In this document: positions 7,168 through 7,740 of the stretch, one piece after another
How the letters are laid out: every line of letters starts with the position of its first letter
Position numbering within the stretch: the stretch's first letter is position 1
DNA from: an uncultured Verrucomicrobia subdivision 3 bacterium
Lineage (GTDB): Bacteria > Verrucomicrobiota > Verrucomicrobiae > Limisphaerales > UBA11358
Reading direction: 5' to 3'
Assembly: GCA_903847285.1 (NCBI GenBank)
Contig: CAINDH010000115.1
Location: forward strand, 1-7,740
Length of the DNA: 7,740 bases
The notes under the pieces: generated by a model
Database searches by the model: none
The model's input: the letters and a program-made list of their open reading frames with translations, nothing else
Told to the model about the DNA's origin: nothing
Program-made: the position numbers and the translations under genes

Positions 7168-7362
7168 GTTCAAAAGTCTGGTGGAGTTTGTCGCGCTGCG
7201 ACTTGGACGGACGATTTAGTTCCTAGAGAATAGCGGAAACCATTGGGAATACAAGGCGGAACCGCTTTAACCCGCGACAATTTTATACCTCCCCGCCACC
7301 TCTTTTACTGACAGTTTCACTGACAGTTTCAGCGTTTCCATCACAATTATTCAAATAAACCT
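7168..7362. promoter_or_regulatory. Divergent intergenic region between the operon and the right-edge gene
   Basis: These 195 bases lie between two divergent starts and must hold the promoters of both units unless a gene is read from further away. On the minus strand a weak TTGTAT, 16-base spacer and TATTCT pair (around 7254-7227) could drive the operon. On the plus strand CTGACA inside the tandem repeat, followed by the AT-rich 7341-7358, could drive the right-edge gene. An imperfect palindrome, AAGGCGG-AA-CCGCTTT, sits at 7253-7268. None of these elements is a strong consensus match. Confidence 0.35.
7307..7330. repeat. Perfect 12-bp tandem direct repeat (two copies)
   Basis: ACTGACAGTTTC occurs at 7307-7318 and again, with no gap, at 7319-7330. 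It ends 32 bases before the ATG at 7363, where a promoter or operator would be expected. The 12-base spacing is close to one helical turn, so two copies could present the same face of DNA to a regulator, but a simple tandem duplication is an equally good explanation. Confidence 0.7.
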
Positions 7363-7740
7363 ATGTCAGAACCCGAAAACCAACCAGAGAACAACCGTTT
7401 TGAGGTAATCAAACGCGAACTATACTCAACAAAACCTGAGCTTGGCGGTCTTCTGGCCAGAGTTGTGCAAGACTTGACGCCTGCGCAGATAAAGAACTTA
7501 CAAAACAAGGCGGCAGAAGGGACAATGCACATTGAATTGGAGCAGTTACGAAAAGTTCACCAGTTTCAAGCATCTGATGCCGACATCAATCAATTTATTG
7601 AAAACGTCAGGCGTCTTGAACAAACCATGAAGCAGCGTGGCTCCACATACAAAGCCACGGGAACTTTTGAGACAGCCACAGGAACAACAACTATTGAAGC
7701 CAAAAAGTCCTGCTATGTAGCTACCGCAGTTTTTGAAACA
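7363..7740 (+). CDS. Partial hypothetical protein with CYVATA motif (runs off right edge)
   Basis: An ATG at 7363 opens a frame of 126 codons with no stop before the window end. An in-frame TGA at 7321-7323 and the lack of any ATG in between fix this as the first ATG; no Shine-Dalgarno sequence is visible. The protein starts MSEPENQPENNRFEVIKREL. Residues about 13-92 are charged and helix-prone (LLARVVQDLTPAQIKNL, then INQFIENVRRLEQTMK). A Thr/Gly-rich linker follows (TGTFETATGTTT, 99-110), then KKSCYVATAVFE (114-125). A Lys-rich stretch and Gly/Thr linker followed by C[FY][IV]ATA resembles the start of the small C-terminal CFI-box-type domain found on many otherwise unrelated bacterial proteins, whose function is not well defined. 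There is no signal peptide. GC is about 45% (162 of 360 in 7381-7740, counted by hand), clearly below the neighbouring genes, and codon choice is more A/T-ending, consistent with a different origin. The protein family of the N-terminal part is not recognised. Confidence 0.75.
   Translation, partial: MSEPENQPENNRFEVIKRELYSTKPELGGLLARVVQDLTPAQIKNLQNKAAEGTMHIELEQLRKVHQFQASDADINQFIENVRRLEQTMKQRGSTYKATGTFETATGTTTIEAKKSCYVATAVFET

Noticed and set aside
7253..7268. Palindrome AAGGCGG-AA-CCGCTTT as an intrinsic terminator
   Set aside because: The stem is short, includes a G-T mismatch, and no T-tract follows. It lies between divergent starts, where a terminator is not expected; an operator role is possible but unsupported.
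1..7740. CRISPR array, transposon ends, tRNA or rRNA genes
   Set aside because: No regularly spaced repeats, transposase frames, terminal inverted repeats or recognisable structural RNA were seen on either strand by eye.

Overview
The window looks like chromosomal DNA of a Verrucomicrobiota bacterium, probably near the Pedosphaera/Limisphaerales group. The reasons are three. One protein carries the Asn/Thr-rich C-terminal module ending in an 'NPDADAMPNLLEYALG'-type motif that is common in secreted proteins of that phylum. Tat-exported FAD_oxidored proteins and DUF5009 membrane proteins are frequent there. Shine-Dalgarno signals are mostly weak or absent. This placement is inference from protein style, not from a marker gene. 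Most of the window has moderately high GC, but the last 380 bases drop to about 45% by hand count.

Layout. Positions 1-128 form a short leader that may hold the first codons of a divergent gene leaving on the minus strand. Positions 129-1274 (+) encode a ThiF/MoeB-type adenylyltransferase fused to a C-terminal rhodanese domain, which activates and sulfurates a ubiquitin-like sulfur carrier. Its stop overlaps, tail to tail, the stop of a long minus-strand gene. Positions 1268-7167 (-) hold a tightly packed three-gene operon, read from right to left. First is a polytopic DUF5009/COG4299 (HGSNAT/NagX-like) membrane protein. Second is a Tat-exported FAD-dependent oxidoreductase whose ATG directly abuts the preceding stop. 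Third is a larger Sec-exported FAD-dependent oxidoreductase carrying golvesin-like, Calx-beta and Verrucomicrobia-type C-terminal modules. Positions 7168-7362 are a divergent intergenic region with a perfect 12-bp tandem repeat. Positions 7363-7740 (+) are the first 126 codons of a different gene that runs off the window and ends in a CYVATA motif.

How the genes may work together. The operon appears to be a cell-envelope unit: one integral membrane protein of a transmembrane acetyltransferase superfamily plus two paralogous flavoproteins sent out by different export routes. Proteins of these types often occur in glycan-utilisation neighbourhoods, so a role in modifying or oxidising a sugar-derived or other extracytoplasmic substrate is a reasonable inference. 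The substrate cannot be read from the sequence. No RNA genes, CRISPR arrays, insertion sequences or phage genes were seen. The most unusual parts are the paired Tat/Sec flavoproteins and the low-GC partial gene at the right edge with its repeat-bearing leader.
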